Assembly (NCBI RefSeq): GCF_000164865.1
Contig: NC_014618.1
Coordinates: 2,976,001 to 3,040,000 of the forward strand
Source of the DNA: [Enterobacter] lignolyticus SCF1
GTDB taxonomy: Bacteria > Pseudomonadota > Gammaproteobacteria > Enterobacterales > Enterobacteriaceae
Reading direction: 5' to 3'
Length of the DNA: 64,000 bases
Both the position numbers and the translations under genes were made by a program. Shown here piece after piece: positions 42,058 to 51,479 of the stretch. The first letter of the stretch is position 1; each line of letters begins with the position of its first letter. Under the pieces are notes generated by a model that did not search any database, had not been told where the DNA came from, and saw only the letters and a list, made by a program, of their open reading frames with translations.

Positions 42058-42624
42058 TTATGGCAGACGATTAATCGACTGGGCCATCGCCGCCGCCTCC
42101 TGGCTCCAGGCCTGGGCCAGCGTCTTCACCATCGCATCATAGCCATCCTGCGGCTGCTTCAGCTCGATGTGGAAAGGACGCTTAATCAGCTGCCCCTGGT
42201 GCTTTAACAGCCACTCGCCGCTGACGATAACGCGCCCGTCATAGCGTCCGTGGAAACCGCTGACGCTGACGTTCAGGGTATCCTGGTCGCTCCCGAGCGG
42301 CTGCGACGCCACCACCCAACCCGGCAACTGGTTGCTGAGGTTAGCCACCAGCGTCGTTCTGAGCTGCTGATCGAGCGGGCTCGCCCACAGGTTGTTCGTG
42401 GCTATCACGTACTGCACATCGCTGGTCTGGTAGACCACGCCGTTGCCTGCGAGGTAATCAGGAATACTGACCTGCTCAACCCACAGCAGGTGGCTGTTCT
42501 GGCTGGCGCTGCTCTGGGCGCCCGCCTGCGCAAGCGGTAGCTGATAGTACGTTTTGCTATCACTGCCGCTGCTGCTGCAAGCGGATAACAGGCACGCCAC
42601 TACCACCGGTAGCCATTTTTTCAT
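42058..42624 (-). CDS. pqiC: Membrane integrity lipoprotein PqiC (YmbA)
   Basis: A 188-aa outer-membrane lipoprotein with lipobox LLSAC (Cys at about residue 16). It belongs to the ABC-type transport auxiliary family (YmbA/DUF330): YYQLPLAQAG, YVIATNNLWASPLDQQL. It works with the periplasm-spanning MCE protein PqiB in lipid transport between membranes. Its start overlaps the pqiB stop by 4 bp. Confidence 0.94.
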   Translation of the reverse strand: MKKWLPVVVACLLSACSSSGSDSKTYYQLPLAQAGAQSSASQNSHLLWVEQVSIPDYLAGNGVVYQTSDVQYVIATNNLWASPLDQQLRTTLVANLSNQLPGWVVASQPLGSDQDTLNVSVSGFHGRYDGRVIVSGEWLLKHQGQLIKRPFHIELKQPQDGYDAMVKTLAQAWSQEAAAMAQSINRLP

Positions 42625-44261
42625 TCTTTCGCCCTCTTCGGCTGTGGATCCTTTTTATCCTTCGCTTCAAACACAAGCGCATTGCTCTTATCATTGAGCG
42701 TTTTCAGCACCGGCTGCAGCTCACGCAGCACCTGATCCAGACTCTGCATATCGGCCACCATCTTGTTATAGGCAGCCGACCCCGGCTGGAAGCCCTGCAT
42801 ACTGCGGTTGAGTTCACGCAGTGTACTCTGCATGTCCGCAGGAAGCTGCTGCATTGACTGGCTCGCCGTTATCTTATTCAGATTGTCCAGCGTCGTCTGC
42901 ATGCGCTGCATCGTCTTCTGGCTTTCCGAAAGCGTATTGGTCGCCTGCGTCAGCAGCGGATTCAGCGGCAGGTTGTTGATCTTATCCAGCGCTTCCATCA
43001 GACGCTGCTGGATCTGCGCCAGACCTCCGCTCACCGTCGGGATAATCCCGTAACCGGCAAACGATGGGTTTCCTTTGACAGGTTCCGCTTTCGGATAGAA
43101 ATCCAGATCGATGAACAATGCGCCGGTTACGAGGCTGCCCGTCTTAAGCGACCCGCGCAGCCCGCGGCCCAGCAGTTCATTCAGATGCTCTCCGACCTCC
43201 GTATCCTCCCCCAGCTGCGCTTTCAGGCGCTCAGGCTCGATACGGATCAGTACCGGAATCCGGTAGTCGTCGTTCAGCTTTTGACGCATTCCCGGCGGGA
43301 AGAATGGCACTTTATCGACCGTCCCCAGACGAATACCGCGGAACTCGACCGGCGCCCCGGGCTGCAGGCCGCGAACCGAGTCTTTAAAGAACATCAGGTA
43401 ATCGATATGGTCGGTATACAGTGAATCGGCGATACTTTTTTGGTCGTCATAAAGCGTAAATTCGGTTTTCTCGGCAACGGGCTGACCGAGATCCAGCCCA
43501 TCAGGAATATCAAAACTCACGCCGCCGCCGAACAGGGTCGTAAGCGATCCCATCTCCACGCGCATCCCGGCGGAGGTTAAATCGACCGCGATCCCGCTGT
43601 CCTTCCAGAAGCGCACATTCGTCGTCACCAGACGATCGTTCGGCGCATTGATAAACAGCTGGTAGCTGATGGTTCTCTTCTTCGGATCGAAGCTGCTGGT
43701 CTCAACAGACCCTACGCGGTAGCCGCGGAAAAGCACCGGATCACCCGGGGAGAGCTGCCCGGCCTTGTTGCTGTCCAGAATCACGCGAATCCCTTTTGCA
43801 TCCGGCGGCGCCAGCGGCGGTGAATCCAGCAGCTGATAGCGGCCCGGCCTGGAGCCTTTCACTCCCGGCTGGAGCTCGATATAGGCGCCAGAGAGCAGCG
43901 TACCGAGGCCGCTGATGCCTTCACGGCCAACCTGCGGTTTGACGACCCAGAACACGGAGTCTTTATGCAGCAGCTTCTCCATCCCGGAGTTCAGCCGCGC
44001 CTTGATCTCAACGTGCGTCAGGTCGTCCGTCAGCATGGTGCTCTCCACGACGCCGACATCCACGCTGCGGCTCTTGATTCGGGTTTTGCCCCCTTCAATA
44101 CCTTCCGCATTCGTGGTGATTAGCGTGACCTCCGGCCCCTGATGGCTGTAGTGGTAAAAGAGGATCCACGCACCAATTAGCGCCGTAACAATGGGAAAGA
44201 TCCACACCGGCGACCAGTTTTTCACCTTCTGCACCCTGGCCTCTCCACTCTTATTTTCCAT
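42621..44261 (-). CDS. pqiB: Intermembrane transport protein PqiB (MCE)
   Basis: An MCE protein of 546 aa from the ATG at 44261. One N-terminal membrane helix (WSPVWIFPIVTALIGAWILFY) is followed by three MCE domains (for example GPEVTLITTNAEGIEGGKTRIKSRSVDVGVV; SPGDPVLFRGYRVGSVE; QPGAPVEFRGIRLGTVD) and a C-terminal coiled coil that builds the hollow needle to the outer membrane. The start overlaps the end of pqiA by 11 bp. Confidence 0.95.
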   Translation of the reverse strand: MENKSGEARVQKVKNWSPVWIFPIVTALIGAWILFYHYSHQGPEVTLITTNAEGIEGGKTRIKSRSVDVGVVESTMLTDDLTHVEIKARLNSGMEKLLHKDSVFWVVKPQVGREGISGLGTLLSGAYIELQPGVKGSRPGRYQLLDSPPLAPPDAKGIRVILDSNKAGQLSPGDPVLFRGYRVGSVETSSFDPKKRTISYQLFINAPNDRLVTTNVRFWKDSGIAVDLTSAGMRVEMGSLTTLFGGGVSFDIPDGLDLGQPVAEKTEFTLYDDQKSIADSLYTDHIDYLMFFKDSVRGLQPGAPVEFRGIRLGTVDKVPFFPPGMRQKLNDDYRIPVLIRIEPERLKAQLGEDTEVGEHLNELLGRGLRGSLKTGSLVTGALFIDLDFYPKAEPVKGNPSFAGYGIIPTVSGGLAQIQQRLMEALDKINNLPLNPLLTQATNTLSESQKTMQRMQTTLDNLNKITASQSMQQLPADMQSTLRELNRSMQGFQPGSAAYNKMVADMQSLDQVLRELQPVLKTLNDKSNALVFEAKDKKDPQPKRAKE

Positions 44262-45519
44262 GTTGTTGTGTTTCCTCATGGTTTGACTCTGGCTCGCGGT
44301 CCCACAGTAAGCGGGGATCAAAGGTCATTGCCGAGAACATCGTCATCACGACCACCAGCGCAAACATCACTGCGCCCATTGCCGGATAGATATTCATCAG
44401 CCCTCCCATGCGCACCAGCGCCGAAAGCACAGCGATGACAAAAACATCAATCATTGACCAGCGGCCAACGAACTCCACTACTTCGTAAATCAGATGCATA
44501 CGCTCGCTGTCGCGCTCGCCGTTGCCGTTGGCGTTCCAGCACAGCCAGCCAATGGCGAGCATTTTGAGCGTCGGAACCATAATACTGGCGATAAATATCA
44601 CCATTGCCACCGGGTATGAGCCTTCGCTCCACAGCAGAATCACCCCGGCGATAATCGTTGATGGCAGCTGGTTGCCCAGCAGATCGGTAATCATGATCGG
44701 CATGATATTCGCGGGCAGATACAGAATGATGGAGGTCATCAACAGCGCCATCGTCCATTGCAGGCTATTCTTGCGCCGGGCGGTGCCTTTCGTCTGACAG
44801 CGAGGACAGACGCTATTTTCTACCGGTAAGATCGCCGTACAGCAGGGGCAGGAACGCAGCCCCTGACGCAGCCCGGAAACGCCGACGCGTAATGGCTGCT
44901 CGATGACGGGCATCGGCGCAATGTCGTCCCACAGCCAGCGGCGATCCACGCACTGAAACGCCCGCAGCTGCAGCAGACAAAACAGACACCAGGGCACAAA
45001 GCTGCTGCCGACGCCAATATCCCCGTAGGCCATCAGCTTCACGAAACTCACCAGCACCCCGGCGAGGAAGATTTCCCCCATCCCCCAGGTTTTCAGCTGA
45101 AACAGAATACGGGCCAGTATGACCTGCGTTTTTTGCGGCAAAGGGGCGCGGTTGACCAGCAGCAGAATGCTCACCAGGCAGAATGCCGGCACCATCTGGA
45201 CAAACAGCATAAAGAAGATGCCGAGGCTGGCGTAGTCCTCGGAAAAGAGCACGCCCGGAATTTCCAGTAGCTCGATTTCGCTGTGGATGCCGCCAACATT
45301 CATACTGACAAAGGGAAAGAGGTTCGCCAGCAGCAGCATAAACAGCGCGACCAGCGCATAGGCGGTGGGACGCTGCCTTGGCGCGTCCCACTCGGTGGTC
45401 AGCGTGGTGCCGCAACGCGGGCACGACGCTTTATGTCGGTGTTCAAGGTGCGGTAAAGCCACCAGCAGATCGCACTGCGGGCACAAAATGTGCCGCGCTG
45501 CATGATGTTGTTCGCACAT
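44251..45519 (-). CDS. pqiA: Paraquat-inducible membrane protein PqiA
   Basis: Inner-membrane partner of PqiB, 422 aa. Two PqiA domains, each with a cytoplasmic zinc ribbon (CPQCDLLVALPHLEHRHKASCPRCG near the start; CPCCTAILPVENSVCPRCQ in the middle) followed by four membrane helices. First gene of pqiABC; in E. coli it is induced by SoxS under paraquat. No SoxS box was identified with certainty. It follows uup on the same strand with a 17-bp gap. Confidence 0.94.
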   Translation of the reverse strand: MCEQHHAARHILCPQCDLLVALPHLEHRHKASCPRCGTTLTTEWDAPRQRPTAYALVALFMLLLANLFPFVSMNVGGIHSEIELLEIPGVLFSEDYASLGIFFMLFVQMVPAFCLVSILLLVNRAPLPQKTQVILARILFQLKTWGMGEIFLAGVLVSFVKLMAYGDIGVGSSFVPWCLFCLLQLRAFQCVDRRWLWDDIAPMPVIEQPLRVGVSGLRQGLRSCPCCTAILPVENSVCPRCQTKGTARRKNSLQWTMALLMTSIILYLPANIMPIMITDLLGNQLPSTIIAGVILLWSEGSYPVAMVIFIASIMVPTLKMLAIGWLCWNANGNGERDSERMHLIYEVVEFVGRWSMIDVFVIAVLSALVRMGGLMNIYPAMGAVMFALVVVMTMFSAMTFDPRLLWDREPESNHEETQQHGK

Positions 45520-45536
45520 GAACTACGCCCTCTGAT

Positions 45537-47444
45537 TTAGCCGCCGTTTTTTAACGCTTCCAGATATTCCCAGCGCTCGAAAGCCTCTTCCAGCGCCAGC
45601 TCGGCCGCAGCCATATCGGCGAGCACTTTTTGCGTCTGGTCATGAGGCTGATTGAAGAACGCAGGATCCGCTACCTGTGCCTGCAGACTTTCGAGGTTTG
45701 CTTCCAGTTCCTCAAGCCGTTGAGGTAACTGCTCTAATTCGCGCTGCAGGTTATAGCTTAGTTTGTTACTTGCCCGTTTGACAGTTCCTGCTTTCGGTTG
45801 TTCTGTTACAGGATCATTCTTCACAACCGCTGTTTTTTTAACCTGAGACTGCGCCTGCTGGCCGCGTGCATCGTGATACCCGCCGACGTACCGGCCAATT
45901 CGCCCTTCGCCTTCGAAAATCCAGCATTCGGTTACGGTGTTATCAACGAACTGACGATCGTGGCTGACCAGCAGCACGGTGCCCTGATAGCTGTCGATCA
46001 GCTCCTCCAGCAGCTCAAGCGTTTCGACGTCCAGATCGTTGGTCGGTTCATCGAGGATCAGCAGGTTGCTGGGCTTGAGGAACAGGCGCGCCAGCAGCAG
46101 GCGGTTGCGCTCTCCGCCCGAAAGGGCGCGCACCGGCGTCATCGCCCGTTTAGGGTGAAACAGGAAGTCCTGCAGATAGCCCAGCACATGGCGAGGTTTA
46201 CCGTTAACCATCACCTCCTGCTTGCCTTCCGCCAGGTTGTCCATCACCGTTTTCTCCGGATCGAGCTCCGCGCGGTGCTGGTCGAAGTAGGCAACCTCAA
46301 GCTTAGTGCCGACATGAATACGGCCGCTGTCGGCCTGCAGCTGGCCGAGCATTAGCTTCAGCAGCGTGGTTTTCCCACAGCCGTTCGGGCCAATCAGCGC
46401 AATTTTATCGCCGCGCTGCACCTGGGCGGAGAAATCCTTCACCAGCACTTTACCGTCCACCTGATAATGGACATTTTCCATTTCAAAGACGATTTTGCCG
46501 GAGCGGCTCGCCTCTTCGACCTGCATTTTCGCGCTGCCCATCACTTCGCGGCGCTCGCTGCGTTCGTGACGCATCGCTTTCAGCGCGCGCACGCGGCCTT
46601 CGTTGCGGGTACGGCGAGCTTTGATCCCCTGGCGGATCCACACCTCTTCCTGGGCCAGCTTGCGGTCAAACTCCGCATTCTGCAGCTCTTCGACACGCAG
46701 GTTCTCTTCTTTTTCCAGCAGGTAGGTATCGTAATCGCCGGGATAGGTCACCAGCTTGCCGCGATCGAGGTCGACAATCCGCGTCGCCATGTTGCGAATA
46801 AACGAACGGTCGTGGGAAATAAAGATAATGGTGCCGCCGAAGTTCTTCAGGAACCCTTCCAGCCAGTCGATGGTTTCAATATCGAGGTGGTTGGTCGGTT
46901 CGTCCAGCAGCAGCACCTTCGGGCCGCTCACCAGCGCACGGCCGAGCGCCGCCTTACGCAGCCAGCCGCCGGAAAGCGAGGCCAGCGGCATATCCGCCTC
47001 AAGGCCCAGCTGCGCCAGCACCTCGTTGATCCGGTTTTCCAGCTGCCACAAACCGTGGTGATCCAGCAGCTCCTGGACGCGCGCCATTTCGTTGAGGTTT
47101 TTATCGCTCGGGTCCGTCATCACCAGATGCGAGATCTCATGGTAACGCTTGAGGTATTCCGCCTGCTCCTCAATGCCTTCCGCCACAAAATCATAGACGC
47201 TGCCGGCGATGTTACGCGGCGGATCCTGCTGCAGCCGCGCGACCACTAGATCCTGTTCGTAAACGATGCGGCCATCATCCAGCCCCTGTTCACGATTGAG
47301 GATCTTCATCAGCGTCGATTTACCGGCGCCGTTACGGCCAACCAGACAGACGCGCTCGTTATCTTCGATATGCAGTTCAGCATTATCCAGAAGCGGCGCA
47401 TCGCTGAACGACAGCCATGCGCCATGCATACTAATTAAAGACAT
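45537..47444 (-). CDS. uup: ABC-F ATPase Uup
   Basis: A 635-aa ABC-F protein that acts on the ribosome and reduces tandem-repeat deletion and transposon excision. Two ABC domains: Walker A GRNGAGKST and GPNGCGKTT, signatures LSGGWLRKAALGRAL and LSGGERNRLLLARLFL, and Walker B LLLDEPTNHLD and LILDEPTNDLD. The linker is Arg-rich and the C-terminal ~75 residues form a DNA-binding coiled coil. Located 12 bp after rlmL. Confidence 0.96.
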   Translation of the reverse strand: MSLISMHGAWLSFSDAPLLDNAELHIEDNERVCLVGRNGAGKSTLMKILNREQGLDDGRIVYEQDLVVARLQQDPPRNIAGSVYDFVAEGIEEQAEYLKRYHEISHLVMTDPSDKNLNEMARVQELLDHHGLWQLENRINEVLAQLGLEADMPLASLSGGWLRKAALGRALVSGPKVLLLDEPTNHLDIETIDWLEGFLKNFGGTIIFISHDRSFIRNMATRIVDLDRGKLVTYPGDYDTYLLEKEENLRVEELQNAEFDRKLAQEEVWIRQGIKARRTRNEGRVRALKAMRHERSERREVMGSAKMQVEEASRSGKIVFEMENVHYQVDGKVLVKDFSAQVQRGDKIALIGPNGCGKTTLLKLMLGQLQADSGRIHVGTKLEVAYFDQHRAELDPEKTVMDNLAEGKQEVMVNGKPRHVLGYLQDFLFHPKRAMTPVRALSGGERNRLLLARLFLKPSNLLILDEPTNDLDVETLELLEELIDSYQGTVLLVSHDRQFVDNTVTECWIFEGEGRIGRYVGGYHDARGQQAQSQVKKTAVVKNDPVTEQPKAGTVKRASNKLSYNLQRELEQLPQRLEELEANLESLQAQVADPAFFNQPHDQTQKVLADMAAAELALEEAFERWEYLEALKNGG

Positions 47445-47456
47445 CTATTCTTTCCT

Positions 47457-49562
47457 TCAGGCGGCTGTAATCAGCCAGCAGTTGTGGATCTGACCGTTGC
47501 GCGCAAAATCAGGAGAAAGCGTTTTTTGCGTAATTTCTTGTGCTTTCAGCCCCAGTTTCGCCAGCCCGTCGTGATCGATGCGGAAACCGCGCTTGTTGTT
47601 GGAGAACATGATGGTGCCGCCCTTGCGCAGCAGGCGCTTCAGATCCGTCATCAGGTTCAGGTGGTCGCGCTGCACGTCAAAGGTATCCGCCATACGCTTG
47701 GAGTTCGAGAAGGTCGGCGGGTCGATAAAGATCAGGTCGAACTGCTCATCGCTTTCGCGCAGCCAGCCCAGCACGTCGGCCTGCAGCAGACGATGCGCGC
47801 GCCCGGTCAGACCGTTCAGGCGCAGGTTGCGTTCGGCCCACTCCAGATAGGTGCGCGACATATCGACGGTGGTCGTACTGCGCGCGCCGCCAAGCCCGGC
47901 GTGCACGCTGGCGCTGCCGGTATAGGAGAACAGGTTAAGAAAATCTTTCCCTTTGCTCATCTGGCACAGCATACGGCGGGCGATACGGTGATCGAGGAAC
48001 AGACCGGTATCCAGATAATCGGTCAGGTTGACCCACAGGCGGGCATCGTATTCGCTCACCTGTATGAAATCCCCCTTCTCGCTCATTTTCTGATACTGGT
48101 TCTTCCCTTTCTGCCGTTCGCGGGTCTTCAGCACCAGCTTATTCGGCGCGATACCCAGCACGGAAATGGTGGCGGCAATGACGTCAAACAGGCGCTGGCG
48201 CGCTTTGGTGGCGTCAACGGATTTCGGCGGCGCATACTCCTGAATAACCACCCAGTCGGCATAGCGGTCTACCGCCACGTTGTACTCAGGCAAATCGGCA
48301 TCGTACAGGCGGTAACACTCAACCCCTTCCTGACGCGCCCACTTCTCGAGCTTCTTCAGGTTTTTACGCAGACGGTTAGCATAGTCGTCCGCCAGCATCA
48401 CCGGCGCCGTGCCGTCGTTTTCCGCCAGATGGTAGTTTTTCTGCACGCAGTCCAGCGGGCCGTTTTTGGCTTTGAACTGGCGCTCGGCGCGCAGCTGCAG
48501 ACAGCTTAACAGCTCCGGCGAGGCGCTGAACATCGACAGGTTCCAGCCGCCAAACTGGCTTTTCATGATGCGTCCCAGCAGGTTATGCAGGGCAATCAGC
48601 GACGGTTCGCTTTCCAGACGCTCGCCGTACGGCGGGTTGCTGATGACCGTTCCGTACGGCCCTTTCGGCAGCGGATTTGACAGCTGCGCGACGTCTTTGA
48701 CCTCAAAACTGATGAGCTCGGCAACGCCAGCGCGGCGGGCGTTGCTGCGGGCGCGTTCAATGACCCGGCCGTCGATATCGGAGCCAAAGAAGCGCGATTC
48801 ATAGGCCGCCAGCCCCTGACGCGCGCGGGTCTGCGCGTCGGCTTTCACCTCGGCCCAGACCGCCTCGTCGTGCTGCGCCCAGCCGCTGAAGCCCCACTGG
48901 CCGCGATGCAGTCCCGGCGCGCGATCGGTTGCCCACATCGCCGCCTCAATCAGCAGCGTCCCGGAGCCGCACATCGGGTCCAGCATCGGCGTTCCCGGCT
49001 GCCAGCCGGAGCGCATCACAATGGCGGCGGCCAGGTTTTCTTTGATCGGCGCAATGCCGGTACGATCGCGGTAGCCGCGCAGGTGCAGACCGTCGCCGCT
49101 CAGATCGAGCGAAATATTGGCGGTCTCTTTATTCAGGCGGACGTTGATGCGCAAATCTGGATTCTCGCGATCAACGCTCGGGCGCGGCAGATTTTTACGG
49201 GTAAAGGCGTCGACAATCGCATCTTTCACCTTCATCGCACCGTACTGGCTGTTGCGGATCTCTTCGTTCAGCCCGCTGAAGCTGACGGCAAAGGTCGCGC
49301 CCGGGTTAAACATCTCTGTCCATCTGATGGCCTGCACGCCCAGGTAGAGATCGAGGTCGCTGTAGACCTTACACTCCCCCAGCGGCATCATGATGCGCGA
49401 CGCCAGACGGCTCCACATCAGGCTCCGGTACAGCAGCCGCGTGTCTCCCTGAAAATGGACACCGCCCTGAACGACCTGGCACCCGGATGCGCCGAGGCCT
49501 TCAAGTTCAGTTTTTAACAGCTCTTCCAGCCCACGGGCCGTACTGGCAAACAGAGAATTCAT
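47457..49562 (-). CDS. rlmL: 23S rRNA methyltransferase RlmKL
   Basis: A fused enzyme of 701 aa that makes m2G2445 (N-terminal half, RlmL) and m7G2069 (C-terminal half, RlmK). An N-terminal THUMP domain is followed by methyltransferase motifs LDPMCGSGTLLIEAA and ISNPPYGERL. The second half has FLNLFSYTGSASVHAGLGGA and LIFIDPPTFSNSK. First gene of a run with uup; divergent from ycbX. Confidence 0.96.
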   Translation of the reverse strand: MNSLFASTARGLEELLKTELEGLGASGCQVVQGGVHFQGDTRLLYRSLMWSRLASRIMMPLGECKVYSDLDLYLGVQAIRWTEMFNPGATFAVSFSGLNEEIRNSQYGAMKVKDAIVDAFTRKNLPRPSVDRENPDLRINVRLNKETANISLDLSGDGLHLRGYRDRTGIAPIKENLAAAIVMRSGWQPGTPMLDPMCGSGTLLIEAAMWATDRAPGLHRGQWGFSGWAQHDEAVWAEVKADAQTRARQGLAAYESRFFGSDIDGRVIERARSNARRAGVAELISFEVKDVAQLSNPLPKGPYGTVISNPPYGERLESEPSLIALHNLLGRIMKSQFGGWNLSMFSASPELLSCLQLRAERQFKAKNGPLDCVQKNYHLAENDGTAPVMLADDYANRLRKNLKKLEKWARQEGVECYRLYDADLPEYNVAVDRYADWVVIQEYAPPKSVDATKARQRLFDVIAATISVLGIAPNKLVLKTRERQKGKNQYQKMSEKGDFIQVSEYDARLWVNLTDYLDTGLFLDHRIARRMLCQMSKGKDFLNLFSYTGSASVHAGLGGARSTTTVDMSRTYLEWAERNLRLNGLTGRAHRLLQADVLGWLRESDEQFDLIFIDPPTFSNSKRMADTFDVQRDHLNLMTDLKRLLRKGGTIMFSNNKRGFRIDHDGLAKLGLKAQEITQKTLSPDFARNGQIHNCWLITAA

Positions 49563-49665
49563 ATCGTCACTTCATTACTCAAAGAAAATTGTTGCGCATT
49601 ATAGCCAATCCGGACTTCATATCATAAAGTTGAGGGCTAATTTTTTTCGCGCAGAGGGAAGTGGA

Positions 49666-50775
49666 ATGGCGACGTTATCACGGTTATTTATACATCCGGT
49701 AAAATCCATGCGTGGTATCGGCCTCACACATGCGCTGGCGGACGTCAGCGGTCTGGCCTTTGACCGGATTTTTATGGTTACCGAAACCGATGGCACCTTT
49801 ATTACCGCGCGTCAGTTTCCGCAGATGGTGCGTTTCACCCCGGTTCCGGTGCATGATGGTCTCCACCTGACCGCACCGGACGGCAGCAGCGCGCTGGTGC
49901 GCTTTACCGATTTCACGCGCCCGCCTGAACCGACGGAGGTCTGGGGCAACCATTTTACCGCGCGGGTCGCGCCCGACGCGATTAACCGCTGGCTGTCGGG
50001 CTTTTTTAACCGCGATGTTCAGCTTCGCTGGGTCGGCGCGGAATTAACCCGCCGGGTCAAGCGCCACGATGCCGTTCCCCTCTCCTTTGCCGACGGTTTC
50101 CCCTATCTGTTGACCAACGACGCCTCGCTGCGCGATTTGCAGCAGCGCTGCCCGGCGGGCGTACAGATGGAGCAGTTTCGCCCTAACCTCGTGGTAACCG
50201 GCGTTCCCGCCTGGGCGGAGGACAGCTGGAAGGTTATCCGTATCGGCGAAGTCATTTTCGACGTCGTTAAGCCCTGCAGCCGCTGCATTTTCACCACCGT
50301 CAGCCCCGAGCGCGGGCAGAAACACCCCTCCGGCGAGCCGTTAGCCACGCTGCAAAAATTCCGCACCGCGCCGGATAATGGCGACGTCGACTTCGGCCAG
50401 AATCTGATTGCCCGCAACAGCGGCGTAGTGCGCGTCGGGGATGAGGTGGAAATCCTCGCCACCGGCCCGGCGAAATCCTATGGCGCAGGCGCCAGCGGCG
50501 ACGCGGAGCCTCAGGAGACGCATCCGGATGCGGTAGTTAATATCGACTGGCAGGGCGAGATGTTCAGCGGGAATAACCAACAGGTTCTGCTGGAGCAGCT
50601 TGAACAACAGGGAATTCGCGTACCTTACTCCTGTCGTGCGGGGATATGCGGAAGCTGTCGTATTACGCTGCTGGAGGGAGAGGTCAGCGCGCTAAAGAAA
50701 AGCGCGATTGGCGAGGACGGAACCATCCTCAGCTGTAGCTGTGTACCGAAAACGGCATTACGCCTGACGCGCTAA
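49666..50775 (+). CDS. ycbX: YcbX, MOSC and ferredoxin domain protein (N-hydroxylated base detoxification)
   Basis: A 369-aa protein from the ATG at 49666 (MATLSRLFIHPVKSMRG), the E. coli length. MOSC N-terminal and MOSC domains (KPCSRCIFTTVSPERG, with the molybdenum-cofactor Cys) are fused to a C-terminal 2Fe-2S ferredoxin domain (CRAGICGSCRITLLEG ... CSCVP). In E. coli it reduces hydroxylaminopurine by a Moco-dependent route. The end overlaps the zapC stop by 4 bp. Confidence 0.94.
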   Translation: MATLSRLFIHPVKSMRGIGLTHALADVSGLAFDRIFMVTETDGTFITARQFPQMVRFTPVPVHDGLHLTAPDGSSALVRFTDFTRPPEPTEVWGNHFTARVAPDAINRWLSGFFNRDVQLRWVGAELTRRVKRHDAVPLSFADGFPYLLTNDASLRDLQQRCPAGVQMEQFRPNLVVTGVPAWAEDSWKVIRIGEVIFDVVKPCSRCIFTTVSPERGQKHPSGEPLATLQKFRTAPDNGDVDFGQNLIARNSGVVRVGDEVEILATGPAKSYGAGASGDAEPQETHPDAVVNIDWQGEMFSGNNQQVLLEQLEQQGIRVPYSCRAGICGSCRITLLEGEVSALKKSAIGEDGTILSCSCVPKTALRLTR

Positions 50776-51314
50776 ACCGCCTGTTCGAAACGGTAGCTTG
50801 CCTGTGGCGCCTGCGGCTGCAGGCGATCGTTCATCACCTTTATCGCATCGCCAAGCTGCATCGTGCGCCCCGCCAGCTGCAGCCCCGGCTGCGCCAGCAG
50901 ACACAGCGCGGCGTTGTCGCCGGTTTCCACCACCAGCAGGTTGACCTTATCGCCGCTGTCGCTGAGCCATACCGCCGCCGCATCTCCGGTAGACGGCTGC
51001 CAGCCTTCGGAATGCGCGACAAAATGCCAGCTTTTGGGCATCTGCGGCTTCAGAAAACGAATGGCCACCAGCGCGTTCAGCACCAGTTCGGCGCGATGCT
51101 CTTTGGATAGCTCTAAATCACGGCATTTTTCTTCAAAGGAAAAATAGAGCGCGGCGTCGTCAACGCAAAAACCTGAAGGGTCAAACGCATCCGGCGTCAG
51201 CATCCGGCGGGCAAAACGCGAACGAAACAACATGCCATTGGCTAAATCGAGCATCATTCGATCATGCTCTTCATCAAAATACCAGCGCCAGTTATCGTCA
51301 GGTTTAATTCGCAT
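50772..51314 (-). CDS. zapC: Cell division protein ZapC
   Basis: FtsZ-ring stabiliser that bundles FtsZ and limits its GTPase. The ATG at 51314 (MRIKPDDNWRWYFDEEHDRMM) gives 180 aa, the E. coli length; the frame opens at 51335. DLANGMLFRSRFARRMLTPDAF and SFEEKCRDLELSKEHRAELVLNALVA are characteristic. Convergent with ycbX and downstream of pyrD on the same strand. Confidence 0.94.
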   Translation of the reverse strand: MRIKPDDNWRWYFDEEHDRMMLDLANGMLFRSRFARRMLTPDAFDPSGFCVDDAALYFSFEEKCRDLELSKEHRAELVLNALVAIRFLKPQMPKSWHFVAHSEGWQPSTGDAAAVWLSDSGDKVNLLVVETGDNAALCLLAQPGLQLAGRTMQLGDAIKVMNDRLQPQAPQASYRFEQAV

Positions 51315-51479
51315 TTCTCTCCCCCGTTCATTCAAGCATCCAGATGCTCGCGTGTCCTTTCCCGCTTCGTTTATTGCTAAAATAATAAAAGACCAAAATG
51401 TTTAAATAAGCAACAGTAAGGGAATATAAAACAACCAGGGCAGGAAATAAAGCCCTGGTTGTCAATTGCGAGGGAAAGA